This document shows, in pieces, positions 49,851 to 59,106 of a stretch of 64,000 nt of DNA. Below the pieces are notes generated by a model that saw nothing but the letters and a program-made list of their open reading frames with translations, was not told the origin of the DNA and made no database searches. Each line of letters opens with the position of its first letter. Within the stretch, counting starts at the first letter, position 1. The DNA is from DLAJ01 sp023663615. Its GTDB lineage: Bacteria > Bacillota > Clostridia > Lachnospirales > Lachnospiraceae. Both the position numbers and the translations under genes were made by a program. Location of the stretch: NCBI GenBank assembly GCA_023663615.1, contig JAMPHA010000001.1, positions 558,001 through 622,000 of the forward strand. The letters are read 5' to 3'.

Positions 49851-52448
49851 ATGGATGAACAGATTTTTGATAAAATCGAGGAAGTGGACCTCAAAAAGAA
49901 AATGGAGGACTCCTACATCGATTATGCGATGAGCGTCATCGCGGCAAGAGCGCTTCCCGACGTCAGGGACGGCTTAAAGCCGGTGCAGAGACGTGTACTT
50001 TATTCCATGATCGAGTTAAATAACGGTCCCGACAAACCGCATCGTAAGTGTGCGCGTATCGTCGGCGATACGATGGGTAAATACCACCCGCACGGAGACA
50101 GCTCCATTTATGGCGCCTTAGTCAATATGGCGCAGGAATGGTCTACCCATTATCCGCTTGTGGACGGCCACGGAAATTTCGGATCGGTGGACGGCGACGG
50201 CGCCGCGGCAATGCGATATACGGAAGCAAGACTTTCCAAAATATCCATGGAGCTTTTGGCGGACATCAACAAAGACACGGTTGATTTCGTACCGAACTTT
50301 GACGATACGGAAAAAGAACCTTCCGTTCTTCCAAGCCGCTATCCGAACCTGCTGGTGAACGGCACGTCAGGAATTGCAGTCGGTATGGCAACCAATATAC
50401 CGCCTCATAATCTAAGAGAAGTTGTAAAAGCGGTCGTTAAGATCATTGATAACCGCATTGAAGAAAACCGCGATACGGATATAGAAGAAATCCTTTCTAT
50501 CATAAAAGCGCCGGATTTTCCGACAGGCGGAATCATCCTTGGCACGAGGGGAAGCGAACAGGCATACCGCACGGGACGCGGAAAAGTCAGGGTGCGCGCC
50601 GTGACGGATATTGAAGCGATGGCAAACGGCAAAAACCGGATCATTGTCACAGAGCTTCCTTATATGGTTAATAAGGCGAATCTGATCTTAAAAATCGCCG
50701 AACTTGTCAAATTAAAGAAAATTGACGGTATCACAGATCTTCGTGATGAATCAAACAGAGAAGGTATGCGAATCGTCATTGAACTGCGCCGCGACGTGAA
50801 TCCGAATATCATCATGAATCAGCTTTATAAGCATACGCAGATGCAGGATTCCTTCGGTGTGATCATGCTCGCGCTTGTGGATAATCAGCCGAAAGTCATG
50901 AATCTTTTGGATATGCTCGGTTATTATCTTGCGCATCAGGAAGAAGTCGTTACCAGAAGAACCAAATACGACTTAAACAAAGCGGAGGAGCGCGATCATA
51001 TTTTGCAGGGTCTGCTCATTGCGCTTGATTATATTGATGAAGTGATCAAAATTATCAGAGGAAGCGCAAATACGCAGGAGGCAAAGGATAATCTGATTGC
51101 GCGTTTCGGCTTAGACGACGTACAGGCGCAGGCAATCGTCGATATGCGTCTGCGCGCTCTGACCGGTTTGGAAAGGGAGAAACTGGAAAAAGAGCATGAG
51201 GAACTGATGGCAAAAATCACGGAATTAAAAGCAATCCTTGCTGATAAAAAGCTTCTTCTCGGCGTCATCAAGACAGAGATTACACTGATCGCGGATAAAT
51301 ACGGGGATGACAGAAAGAGTAAGATCGGATATGACGCGTTTGATATTGACGCAGAAGATATGATTCCGAATGAGAATACTGTCATTGCCATGACGAGCAT
51401 CGGCTATATCAAGAGAATGACCGTTGATAATTTCCGTGCGCAGAACAGGGGCGGAAAAGGCATTCAGGGCATGAAGACGATCGACGACGATTATATCGAA
51501 GATCTGCTTATGACAACGACGCATACATACGTCATGTTTTTTACCAATTACGGAAGAGTATACCGCTTAAAGGCGTATGAGATTCCGGAAGCGGGAAGAA
51601 TGGCAAGGGGAACGGCGATCATCAATCTGTTACAGCTTTCTCCGGGTGAAAAGATCAGCGCGATCATACCGATTTCCGGTTATGAAGAGGATAAAAATCT
51701 CTTCATGGTGACAAAGACTGGTATTGTAAAGAAAACGCCGATCATGGAATTCCAGAATGTGCGCAAGAACGGACTCATTGCGATCAATCTGCGGGATGAA
51801 GACGAATTGATCGAAGTAAAAACGACCGACCGGGATACGGAAATCTTCCTTGTCACAAAATATGGCATGTGTATCCGCTTTAAGGAAACGGACGTCCGGG
51901 CGACGGGAAGAAGTTCCATGGGCGTGATCGGTATGAATCTGGAGGCCAATGATGAGGTCGTTGGTATGCAGTTAGATCATCAGGGGGATTCTCTTTTGAT
52001 CGTATCCGAAAACGGTTACGGAAAACGGACATATTTGGATGAATTTACCGTACAGCGCCGCGGCGGCAAAGGTGTGAAGTGTTATAAGATCGTTGAAAAG
52101 ACCGGCGAGGTCGTGGGCGTGAAGGCAGTCAACGACGATCATGAGATCATGATGATCACGGACGGCGGCACGATCATACAACTCCGCATGAATGAAATTT
52201 CCATTTTGAAACGGATCACGTCGGGCGTCAAAATGATCGACTTAGACGGGAGCGTCAAAGTTGCAAAGATCGCCAAAGTAAGGGAAAAGATCAGCGACGG
52301 CGAGCAGGAATATGATAATATCGAAGATGCGATGCAGAATATTCCGAAAGATGAAATAGAAGATACGGATGAAGTAACATATCCGGAAGAAACAGATGAG
52401 GATATGAACGAAGCAGAAGAATACACGGATCAGACAGAGGAACCGTAA
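49851..52448 (+). CDS. gyrA: DNA gyrase subunit A
   Basis: 865 aa. The catalytic Tyr is residue 123 (AMRYTEARL). The quinolone region reads GKYHPHGDSSIYGALVNMAQ; the E. coli Ser83 equivalent is Ser84, while the Asp87 equivalent is Gly88. The C-terminal beta-pinwheel includes the GyrA box RGGKGIQ (QNRGGKGIQGMK). A ~45-residue very acidic tail ends the protein. ATG 49851 starts the canonical sequence; a GTG at 49824 is unlikely. Confidence 0.98.
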   Translation: MDEQIFDKIEEVDLKKKMEDSYIDYAMSVIAARALPDVRDGLKPVQRRVLYSMIELNNGPDKPHRKCARIVGDTMGKYHPHGDSSIYGALVNMAQEWSTHYPLVDGHGNFGSVDGDGAAAMRYTEARLSKISMELLADINKDTVDFVPNFDDTEKEPSVLPSRYPNLLVNGTSGIAVGMATNIPPHNLREVVKAVVKIIDNRIEENRDTDIEEILSIIKAPDFPTGGIILGTRGSEQAYRTGRGKVRVRAVTDIEAMANGKNRIIVTELPYMVNKANLILKIAELVKLKKIDGITDLRDESNREGMRIVIELRRDVNPNIIMNQLYKHTQMQDSFGVIMLALVDNQPKVMNLLDMLGYYLAHQEEVVTRRTKYDLNKAEERDHILQGLLIALDYIDEVIKIIRGSANTQEAKDNLIARFGLDDVQAQAIVDMRLRALTGLEREKLEKEHEELMAKITELKAILADKKLLLGVIKTEITLIADKYGDDRKSKIGYDAFDIDAEDMIPNENTVIAMTSIGYIKRMTVDNFRAQNRGGKGIQGMKTIDDDYIEDLLMTTTHTYVMFFTNYGRVYRLKAYEIPEAGRMARGTAIINLLQLSPGEKISAIIPISGYEEDKNLFMVTKTGIVKKTPIMEFQNVRKNGLIAINLRDEDELIEVKTTDRDTEIFLVTKYGMCIRFKETDVRATGRSSMGVIGMNLEANDEVVGMQLDHQGDSLLIVSENGYGKRTYLDEFTVQRRGGKGVKCYKIVEKTGEVVGVKAVNDDHEIMMITDGGTIIQLRMNEISILKRITSGVKMIDLDGSVKVAKIAKVREKISDGEQEYDNIEDAMQNIPKDEIEDTDEVTYPEETDEDMNEAEEYTDQTEEP

Positions 52449-52519
52449 CATTTTGCAGACATAGCGGTTAAAAGAGCAAATGTAAGAATAAGGAAAGCGG
52501 AAAAGGAGGATGAGGACGT

Positions 52520-53104
52520 ATGAAAACATTAAAGAAATTAAAGTGGAATGTGATTATTTCCTCGGTTATTTATGTTGCGCTTGGCGTGATCTTATTGATT
52601 TGGCCGGAAATGACAGCAAAAAACATCTGTTATGTAGTCGGTGTGATCTGTGTTGCGGTCGGAATCGTCAATCTGATCGATTACATACGGAAAGATTATT
52701 CCGTGGATGCGTACCGTTATAATCTGGTGTACGGATTGGTATTTGTTTTGCTTGGAATTGTGATTTTTGTCAAAGTAGAGACCGTCATTTCCATTATTCC
52801 GTTTCTGCTTGGTTTTGCGGTTACGATCAGCGGTCTTTTGAAATTTCAGAATGCAGTCGATCTGATCCGCATGAAATACAGCGGCTGGGGAATCGTTATG
52901 ATCGTTTCCATTTTGAATATCGCGTTCGGCGTTGTGCTGATCATGAATCCGTTTACGTCGGCAATGATACTCTTTATTTGTATCGGCATCGGCATGATTT
53001 ACAGCGGCGTCTCCGATCTGATTGCAACGATCATGCTTTCCAGAAGCATTAAGAGCATCGGCAAAGAGCTGGTAAAAGCAAGCGAGCAGGATGTCGTTAA
53101 TTAA
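52520..53104 (+). CDS. DUF308 (HdeD-like) membrane protein
   Basis: 194 aa with six predicted TM helices in three hairpins (VIISSVIYVALGVILLIWP, ICYVVGVICVAVGIVNLIDY, YGLVFVLLGIVIFVKVETVI, IIPFLLGFAVTISGLLKF, VMIVSILNIAFGVVLIMN, MILFICIGIGMIYSGVSDLI). The pattern matches DUF308, related to the acid-stress protein HdeD. AAAGGAGG precedes the ATG. It ends at a strong terminator. Confidence 0.85.
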   Translation: MKTLKKLKWNVIISSVIYVALGVILLIWPEMTAKNICYVVGVICVAVGIVNLIDYIRKDYSVDAYRYNLVYGLVFVLLGIVIFVKVETVISIIPFLLGFAVTISGLLKFQNAVDLIRMKYSGWGIVMIVSILNIAFGVVLIMNPFTSAMILFICIGIGMIYSGVSDLIATIMLSRSIKSIGKELVKASEQDVVN

Positions 53105-53142
53105 GGGAAATGTAAAAAAATTCACTTCTTGCGTTCGAAAAC

Positions 53143-53183
53143 AAACCGCTTGGTGTAAACATATTTACACCGGGCGGTTTTTT
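53143..53183 (+). terminator. Intrinsic terminator after DUF308, overlapping the next promoter
   Basis: A 16-bp stem (AAACCGC then GGTGTAAA pairing with TTTACACC then GCGGTTT, with two G-T pairs) has a 4-nt loop and a T-run. Its 3' arm contains the -35 of the downstream promoter. Confidence 0.85.
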
Positions 53184-53192
53184 CTTTATGAT
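53164..53192 (+). promoter_or_regulatory. Promoter of the LytTR gene embedded in the terminator
   Basis: TTTACA (53164-53169), a 17-nt spacer and TATGAT (53187-53192). The expected start site, about 7 nt on, falls on or next to the ATG at 53199, predicting a leaderless mRNA. Confidence 0.5.
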
Positions 53193-53198
53193 AAGCGT

Positions 53199-53666
53199 AT
53201 GAAAATCAAGATTGAAATCGACGGACAACTGAATAAAGACGAGATCACGATCCGGTGCAGAGAATTAAACGACCAGATCGAACAGCTTCAAAAAGCGGTG
53301 CGCGAAATCAGCGCTTCTTCTCAGCGGTATGTATTTCAGAAAGGGGAATCGCAGTATTACCTTTCTCTTGATGAAATCTTATTTTTTGAAGCGGACGACC
53401 ATCGCATTTATGCGCATACGAAAAAGGATGTGTATGAAACGCGTTATAAGCTGTACGAGTTGGAAAAGCTCCTGCCGTCTTATTTTTTACGGGTCTCCAA
53501 ATCGACGGTGCTCAATATGCGCGAGGTATTAAGCATCAAAAAAAATTTGACGTCAGCGAGTTTGGTTGAATTTCGAAATTCGGACAAAAAAACGTATGTA
53601 TCCCGCTCTTATTATAAAATGTTGGAAATGCGGATGCAGGAATTGTATTTGAGAGGTCCGGATTAA
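53199..53666 (+). CDS. LytTR-family DNA-binding transcriptional regulator
   Basis: 155 aa. N-terminal ~45 residues (IKIEIDGQLNKDEITIRCRE) form a short domain with a likely coiled coil. The LytTR domain (~residues 50-150) has YYLSLDEILFFEADDHRIYA, YKLYELEKLLPSYFLRVSKS and SRSYYKMLEMRM. No receiver domain, so activity may depend on another protein, often a membrane protein encoded next door. The ATG at 53199 has no ribosome site. The LiaF-like gene lies downstream. Confidence 0.87.
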   Translation: MKIKIEIDGQLNKDEITIRCRELNDQIEQLQKAVREISASSQRYVFQKGESQYYLSLDEILFFEADDHRIYAHTKKDVYETRYKLYELEKLLPSYFLRVSKSTVLNMREVLSIKKNLTSASLVEFRNSDKKTYVSRSYYKMLEMRMQELYLRGPD

Positions 53667-53697
53667 AAAAAAGTTTCGCTGGCGCAAAACTTTTTTA
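53665..53697 (+). terminator. Hairpin after the LytTR gene
   Basis: AAAAAAGTTTCGC pairs with GCG..AAACTTTTTT around a 2-nt loop with a small bulge. A second partial copy AGTTTCGCTGACGG follows at 53699. Confidence 0.65.
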
Positions 53698-53749
53698 GAG
53701 TTTCGCTGACGGTTATAGAAGAATCAGAGACAAAGAAAGGGTCATTAAA

Positions 53750-54484
53750 ATGAGTAAAGAATGGAATTGGAACTGGGGAGACGGTCACGAAAACGGATGG
53801 AGCGGGGATGATTATGACACAAATAAGCGCCGCAGGAAAAAAGCGCGGTTTACCAAATTATTCTGGGGATTGCTGCTCATTTTAATAGCAGTCTTTCTCA
53901 TTATCAGTAAATTAGGTCTGGTTACGGGAATCAGCATATGGTCGGTATTTTTTACCGTTATTTTTGCGACATTGTTAATCCGCGGTCTCATCAAAAGAAG
54001 CTTTTTTTCCATCTTTTTTTCCGCCGCGTTTCTGTGCATCATTTATGATAATCAGCTCGGCATTACTGCTCTGACGCCGTGGACCGTACTGTTTGCGGCG
54101 CTGCTGCTCAGTATCGGAATGGAGATTCTGTTCCATAAAAAAAATTCTTATCAGAAATTATATCAGAGCAACCATTTTTCCACGTGTTCTAAGTATATCA
54201 ATCCGGAAACGTTTGAAAAGGGGATGCTGGAAAATAATTTCGGCAGTCTGAACGTATTTTTTGAAAATGTCGCTACTCAGAAAAAAGAAGGATTTTTGGA
54301 GATTGATAATTCTTTTGGAGAAATGAATATTTATGTTCCGTCCTCATGGATGGTAGATATGGAAGTAGCGGACAATTTTGGAAGCAATTCCGGTGTCAAA
54401 GGGCATTCGGACGGAACAAAAAGCTTTCTGCTTCACATCAGGGGCAATAATTCGTTCGGATCGGTTTCCGTGATTTATCAATAA
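53750..54484 (+). CDS. LiaF-like membrane protein with C-terminal toastrack-type domain
   Basis: 244 aa. A Trp/Gly/Asp-rich N-terminus precedes basic RRRKKAR and then about four TM segments (FWGLLLILIAVFLIISKL, IWSVFFTVIFATLLIRGL, FSIFFSAAFLCIIYDNQLG, WTVLFAALLLSIGMEILF). The C-terminal ~90 residues have repeating beta motifs, LENNFGSLNVFFENV, IDNSFGEMNIYVPSS, VADNFGSNSGV and GNNSFGSVSVIYQ, as in LiaF/DUF2154 proteins. In characterised systems LiaF controls a cell-envelope response. It probably works with the LytTR protein just upstream. Confidence 0.78.
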   Translation: MSKEWNWNWGDGHENGWSGDDYDTNKRRRKKARFTKLFWGLLLILIAVFLIISKLGLVTGISIWSVFFTVIFATLLIRGLIKRSFFSIFFSAAFLCIIYDNQLGITALTPWTVLFAALLLSIGMEILFHKKNSYQKLYQSNHFSTCSKYINPETFEKGMLENNFGSLNVFFENVATQKKEGFLEIDNSFGEMNIYVPSSWMVDMEVADNFGSNSGVKGHSDGTKSFLLHIRGNNSFGSVSVIYQ

Positions 54485-54531
54485 AAAGAAAGAAATTGAG
54501 ACATTTGGAGATAAAAAATGAGGTGAGAAAA

Positions 54532-56502
54532 ATGCCGAAAGACAAGAAAAAGGAAGACCAAAATAAAAAAAATCCTTATCATCACGAATACAGCATGTTT
54601 TCCAATGTACTTTATATCATGAAAAAAATTCGCCGTTATTGCCCGGTCTTAGGCATTCTGATGATCGTTGGCATGTTCAGCCAGTCCATTGCGCAATATC
54701 TGGCGAGCTTTATCGGTAAATTTGTCATTGATATTGTGCAGGTGCAGGCAGGGAGCGCGCAAAAGGATTTTGCGCCGCTGATCCGTGTTCTGTTGATCGC
54801 GTGCGCGGTTGAGCTTGTGATTATGCTTCTCAATGCGGTCACGGGAAACAGATGCTGGTACTATATGATTCATACACGCATGAAGGTCATCACGGAACGC
54901 GTGCAAAAGGCGCTTTCCATGAATTATCAGATGTTCGAGGAGCCGGATGCGCTGGATATGGAAGAAAAAGCGTTGGAAGCGACCGGAGGGAATACGAACG
55001 GCATAGAAGGAATGATGCATAACATTTATGATTTTAGCATCAATGCGGTTCTGTTACTTATTTCGCTCACCACGGTCGTTGTGCTCGATTGGCGTATGCT
55101 GATCGTGTTAGGGATCATCAGCGCGGTCCAGCATCTTTTTTTCCTTCACACGGTAAAAAAGGACAGGCGGGAGGTCTGGGATAAATTAGCGCCGTTATGG
55201 CGGAAGACCCATTACATGGAGCAGTCGATGCAGAATTTTGATTATGCGAAGGATATTCGTCTTTTTTCCATGAAAAACTGGCTGTCTAAAAAGCAGCATG
55301 AGATTTTGATGGAAAAGCAGGATAAGATGCTCTACAGCCGGACGCTTTGGATTTATAATACGGCGTTTGCGCACGGTTTGTCCGTCATTACCACGGCAGT
55401 CATTTATGCGGTCATGATTTTTACGGTCGTGGACCGGGATTTATCCATCGGTAATTTTACGTTGTATCTGGGTCTGGCAATGAATTTTACCATGGCAATG
55501 GGAAAGACGTTCAATACGCTTGGAGACATCAAAGAAAATTCTCATGAGGTCAGTTATTTCCGCTCGTTTATCGACATGCCGACTACGGACCGTCCGGGGG
55601 AGTCGTATACTTCTCCCAGTGCCTCGTCTGATTTAACAGAGAAAAGGGCAGACGCTGATTTGTCTGTTTCGACGAAAGAGAAAGCAGATACAGATCAATT
55701 TCTCCCGATTCCTCAAACGGACGGTTATACCTTTACATTCCGAAATGTGTGCTTCCGTTACGCAGGCGCGAAAGAAGACGCGCTTCACAACTTAAACCTT
55801 ACTTTTTCCGCGGGAGAGCGGCTCGCAATCGTCGGCTTAAACGGCGCGGGAAAAACAACGTTCGTGAAACTGCTTTGCAGACTGTATGATCCGACAAGGG
55901 GAGAAATTCTTCTAAACGGCGTTGACATCCGGATGTTTGAGAGAAACGAGTATTTCCGCCTATTTGCGCCCGTGTTCCAAAATGTGGAGCTGTTTGCATT
56001 TCCGATGGCGGAAAACGTATCCATGATGCCGCCCGGAAAAACGGATCGGGAAAAGAGCAGGGAATGTCTGATACAGGCGGGACTTTCCGATAAGCTTGCT
56101 GAATTAAAAAACGGTGTTGATACGGAGCTGTTAAAAATCATTCATGACGACGGCATTGACTTGTCCGGCGGTGAAAAACAAAAACTCGCGCTTGCCCGCG
56201 CGCTGTATAAGAATGCGCCGGTCATGGTGCTTGACGAGCCGACCGCCGCGCTGGATGCATTGGCGGAATATCGTCTGTATTGCAATTTTGATAAGATCAT
56301 CGGAAAGAAATCCGCAGTCTACATATCGCACCGTCTTTCTTCCACGCGGTTCTGCCATCATATCGCGATGTTTCAGAACGGGGAAATGGTGGAATACGGG
56401 ACGCATGAAGAATTGCTCGAAAAAGGCGGCGCTTATGCTGAAATGTTTCAAATTCAGTCGCAATATTATCAGGAAGAGGGAGAGGAGGCAGTATTCGAAT
56501 GA
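54532..56502 (+). CDS. ABC exporter half-transporter A (TMD-NBD fusion)
   Basis: 656 aa from ATG 54532 (GAGGTGAG upstream). Basic N-terminus, six TM helices (first LGILMIVGMFSQSIAQYLAS), then an NBD with GLNGAGKTTF, LSGGEKQKLALARAL, VMVLDEPTAALDA and YISHRLSS. The Walker B Glu and H-loop His are present, so the site is likely active. A ~50-residue Ser/Asp/Lys-rich linker separates TMD and NBD. It overlaps the next gene by 4 nt; the two probably form a heterodimer exporting peptide, lipid or drug. Confidence 0.9.
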   Translation: MPKDKKKEDQNKKNPYHHEYSMFSNVLYIMKKIRRYCPVLGILMIVGMFSQSIAQYLASFIGKFVIDIVQVQAGSAQKDFAPLIRVLLIACAVELVIMLLNAVTGNRCWYYMIHTRMKVITERVQKALSMNYQMFEEPDALDMEEKALEATGGNTNGIEGMMHNIYDFSINAVLLLISLTTVVVLDWRMLIVLGIISAVQHLFFLHTVKKDRREVWDKLAPLWRKTHYMEQSMQNFDYAKDIRLFSMKNWLSKKQHEILMEKQDKMLYSRTLWIYNTAFAHGLSVITTAVIYAVMIFTVVDRDLSIGNFTLYLGLAMNFTMAMGKTFNTLGDIKENSHEVSYFRSFIDMPTTDRPGESYTSPSASSDLTEKRADADLSVSTKEKADTDQFLPIPQTDGYTFTFRNVCFRYAGAKEDALHNLNLTFSAGERLAIVGLNGAGKTTFVKLLCRLYDPTRGEILLNGVDIRMFERNEYFRLFAPVFQNVELFAFPMAENVSMMPPGKTDREKSRECLIQAGLSDKLAELKNGVDTELLKIIHDDGIDLSGGEKQKLALARALYKNAPVMVLDEPTAALDALAEYRLYCNFDKIIGKKSAVYISHRLSSTRFCHHIAMFQNGEMVEYGTHEELLEKGGAYAEMFQIQSQYYQEEGEEAVFE

Positions 56503-58268
56503 ATCGAAAGACGATACGTTACTTTTTCCCGATCGCATGGAAATTTCAAAAAAAATACTTTTTTATCGGCATAGCGAAAGCCGTGCTGGAAGCGGTTCAT
56601 CCGTTTGTGAGTATTCTCGTTGCTCCCCTCATTATTGACGAGCTTTTAGGAGCGCGCGATCTGACGAAAATGGCTATCTACGTCGCGGTCATTGCCGTTG
56701 TCGGCACGCTGATTTCTTTGACGGCTTCCGTGCTTGGCTGTCAGATGGAAAAATGCGACGAAAAATTCAAAAATTACTTTACGGAACAGATGAGCCGCCG
56801 CGTCATGGAACTGGATTTCCAGCTTACGGAGGATAAGGAAGCGCTGGATCAGATCGAGCTTGCCCGGACGGGGATGGATTGGTATTCGGGCGGCGTGCAT
56901 GGAATTTTTGAGCAGGTGCTCAATATGTTTTCGGCATTTCTGCGTGTCGGCGGCGTTGTTGTGTTGATCGCGATCCATGCGCCGATCCTGTTTGTTTTGG
57001 TTTTTATTACGCTGGTGATCAGTATGCTTTTGAACCGCAGGGATAATGCGATCGAGCTTCGGTTTCATAAGGCGCTTTCCAAAGTAAACCGTGTGTTCGG
57101 TTACAGCGGCTACGAATTGATGGAGATTCGCTATGCGAAGGATGTCAGATTGTATCATGCACAGGAAATGTTAGTGACGAAATGGGAAACCTACACGGAA
57201 GAATCGTTAGGTTATTGGAAATCCGAGGGGGACGGTCATCTTCCGACTTCCTGTATCAGTGCGGTGACAACGACGGCGAGGGATTTTTGTATGTATTTGT
57301 ACCTTGGCATTCTTGTAATCAGAGGAAGCATTACGATCGGAATTTTTTCCCAGATGATCTCCTCATGTAAAGAGCTTACGGATTCCGTTGTCAGTATCGG
57401 CAGATGTATGCAGGAGATCACAAAGCGCTGCAATTATGCGTATGAATATGTGAAATTCATGCATTATCCCGCCGCGATCGAAAAGGGCAGCCGCCCGGTC
57501 GGATCGGGGGAGCATATGATCGAGTTCCGGGATGTTTCTTTTGCCTATCCCAAAACGGAAGTTCAGGTGCTGCAGCATGTGAACTTGAAATTAAAGGCAG
57601 GCGAGCATCTTTCGGTTGTCGGCTTAAACGGCGCGGGAAAAACAACGTTTGTGAAGCTGCTGTGCAGATTATACGATCCGACGGAGGGAGAAATTCTTCT
57701 GGATAATGTCAACATTAAGGAATATGATTACGAGCAGTACATGAATCTGTTTTCCCCTGTATTTCAGGATTTTAAGCTGTTTGCATTCTCGATCAGGGAG
57801 AATATTCTGATGGGAGAAAAGGAAACAGACGGAACAGAAAGCGCTCTGCGCGGTCTGTTTGAGCAGGTCGGGTTTTCGGATAAACTGGCGGCGTTGGAGC
57901 ATGGGATGGATACGATGCTGTTTAAGTTCTTTGATAAAGAAGGAATCGAGGCGTCGGGCGGGGAACAACAAAAGATTGCGATTGCGCGGGCGCTTTACAA
58001 GCACGCGCCGGTCGTGATCCTTGACGAGCCGACGGCGGCGCTCGACCCGGTTGCGGAATATGAAATTTACCGCCAGTTTCATTCCTTAGTCGGCGGGAAG
58101 ACGGCAATTTATATTTCACACCGGCTTTCCTCCTGCCGCTTCTGCGATCACATTGCCGTTTTCAGCGACGGACGCGTGGCGGAATACGGCACGCATGATA
58201 CGCTGGTTCATAAGGAGAACGGCATTTATGCGGAAATGTTTGCCGCGCAGGCGCAGTATTATCAATAA
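56499..58268 (+). CDS. ABC exporter half-transporter B (TMD-NBD fusion)
   Basis: 589 aa. Six TM helices in the first ~310 residues, then an NBD with GLNGAGKTTF, ASGGEQQKIAIARAL, VVILDEPTAALDP and YISHRLSS. The signature begins with Ala where the partner has Leu. Both NBDs keep Walker B Glu, so neither is obviously degenerate. The start ATG overlaps the partner stop (ATGA). Downstream of LytTR and LiaF-like genes, which could regulate it. Confidence 0.9.
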   Translation: MNRKTIRYFFPIAWKFQKKYFFIGIAKAVLEAVHPFVSILVAPLIIDELLGARDLTKMAIYVAVIAVVGTLISLTASVLGCQMEKCDEKFKNYFTEQMSRRVMELDFQLTEDKEALDQIELARTGMDWYSGGVHGIFEQVLNMFSAFLRVGGVVVLIAIHAPILFVLVFITLVISMLLNRRDNAIELRFHKALSKVNRVFGYSGYELMEIRYAKDVRLYHAQEMLVTKWETYTEESLGYWKSEGDGHLPTSCISAVTTTARDFCMYLYLGILVIRGSITIGIFSQMISSCKELTDSVVSIGRCMQEITKRCNYAYEYVKFMHYPAAIEKGSRPVGSGEHMIEFRDVSFAYPKTEVQVLQHVNLKLKAGEHLSVVGLNGAGKTTFVKLLCRLYDPTEGEILLDNVNIKEYDYEQYMNLFSPVFQDFKLFAFSIRENILMGEKETDGTESALRGLFEQVGFSDKLAALEHGMDTMLFKFFDKEGIEASGGEQQKIAIARALYKHAPVVILDEPTAALDPVAEYEIYRQFHSLVGGKTAIYISHRLSSCRFCDHIAVFSDGRVAEYGTHDTLVHKENGIYAEMFAAQAQYYQ

Positions 58269-58290
58269 GGCGATTATCTAACAGAAGATG

Positions 58291-59061
58291 TCACGCGCTG
58301 TCAAATTCGAGCATGTAGTCCCGGTAGCGGATGGCGCAGAGGGTGCGCTGGCAGCGATAGTTTTCGCGTTCTTTGATGGCGATCGTGCGGAAGAACGTTT
58401 TCCACATGCGCTCGTACTCTGCGCTTTCGCCGCTGTTCCAGATGCGGTTCATCACTTCCTCGCTTAACGGCGCAAGAAACCATTGCCGTCTTCGTTCATG
58501 AAAAGCGCCCATATGATGTGTTTCGTCAAGGATCACGAAATGTTCTTCTGGAAAGCGGTCCGCAAAATGCGGCGCAAGGAGCGGAAGGGGCTGGTTTTTT
58601 GGTTGGATCTTGGCAATCAGGATTCCCTGTTCGGAATCATGAAAGCGGATAAAGCCCCGAAGTAAATGCGCCTCGTTTGCCACATTGCGCTGAAGATCAA
58701 AAAGGCGGCAGACGGTTTCATCCGCCTGTAGATCGACAACCGATCTTCCGCGTGGAAAGCCGAGTTTTAAGAAGCGGTAAATGACGTCTATTTTATCCGG
58801 TTCCTTAGAGAGGGTGGCAAGATAGACCATATCGTAGGCTTCCCTGCTGATCTTTCCGGCGATGGAGCGCGCGACCTTGACGGCTTTCTCTAAATCGGTC
58901 TGCACATACACATAGTCCGTAAACAGCGCAAAGCAGTAGCCTTCTTCCACGGATAATCTTAATTGTCCGTCCGGGATTCGTGCCGCCCACGCATCGTAGA
59001 TCGCCGTAAAGATACCGTCAGGCGTATCCTCGCAAAGGTAGGTTGTGAATAAAGTGTTCAT
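58291..59061 (-). CDS. TIGR03915-type DNA metabolism protein (DUF4130)
   Basis: 256 aa. I place it by family memory and context. N-terminal YLCEDTPDGIFTAIYDAWAA, then LRGFIRFHDSEQGILIAKIQ, FVILDETHHMGAFHERRRQW and SAEYERMWKTFFRTIAIKER match the DUF4130 pattern. The family nearly always pairs with the radical SAM protein found here 45 nt upstream and is predicted to act in DNA repair. AAGGAG precedes the ATG. No activity is proven. Confidence 0.8.
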   Translation of the reverse strand: MNTLFTTYLCEDTPDGIFTAIYDAWAARIPDGQLRLSVEEGYCFALFTDYVYVQTDLEKAVKVARSIAGKISREAYDMVYLATLSKEPDKIDVIYRFLKLGFPRGRSVVDLQADETVCRLFDLQRNVANEAHLLRGFIRFHDSEQGILIAKIQPKNQPLPLLAPHFADRFPEEHFVILDETHHMGAFHERRRQWFLAPLSEEVMNRIWNSGESAEYERMWKTFFRTIAIKERENYRCQRTLCAIRYRDYMLEFDSA

Positions 59062-59106
59062 GAGACGGTACTCCTTTGTTGATGTTTGGACAGTGAAGCA
59101 TAATTC

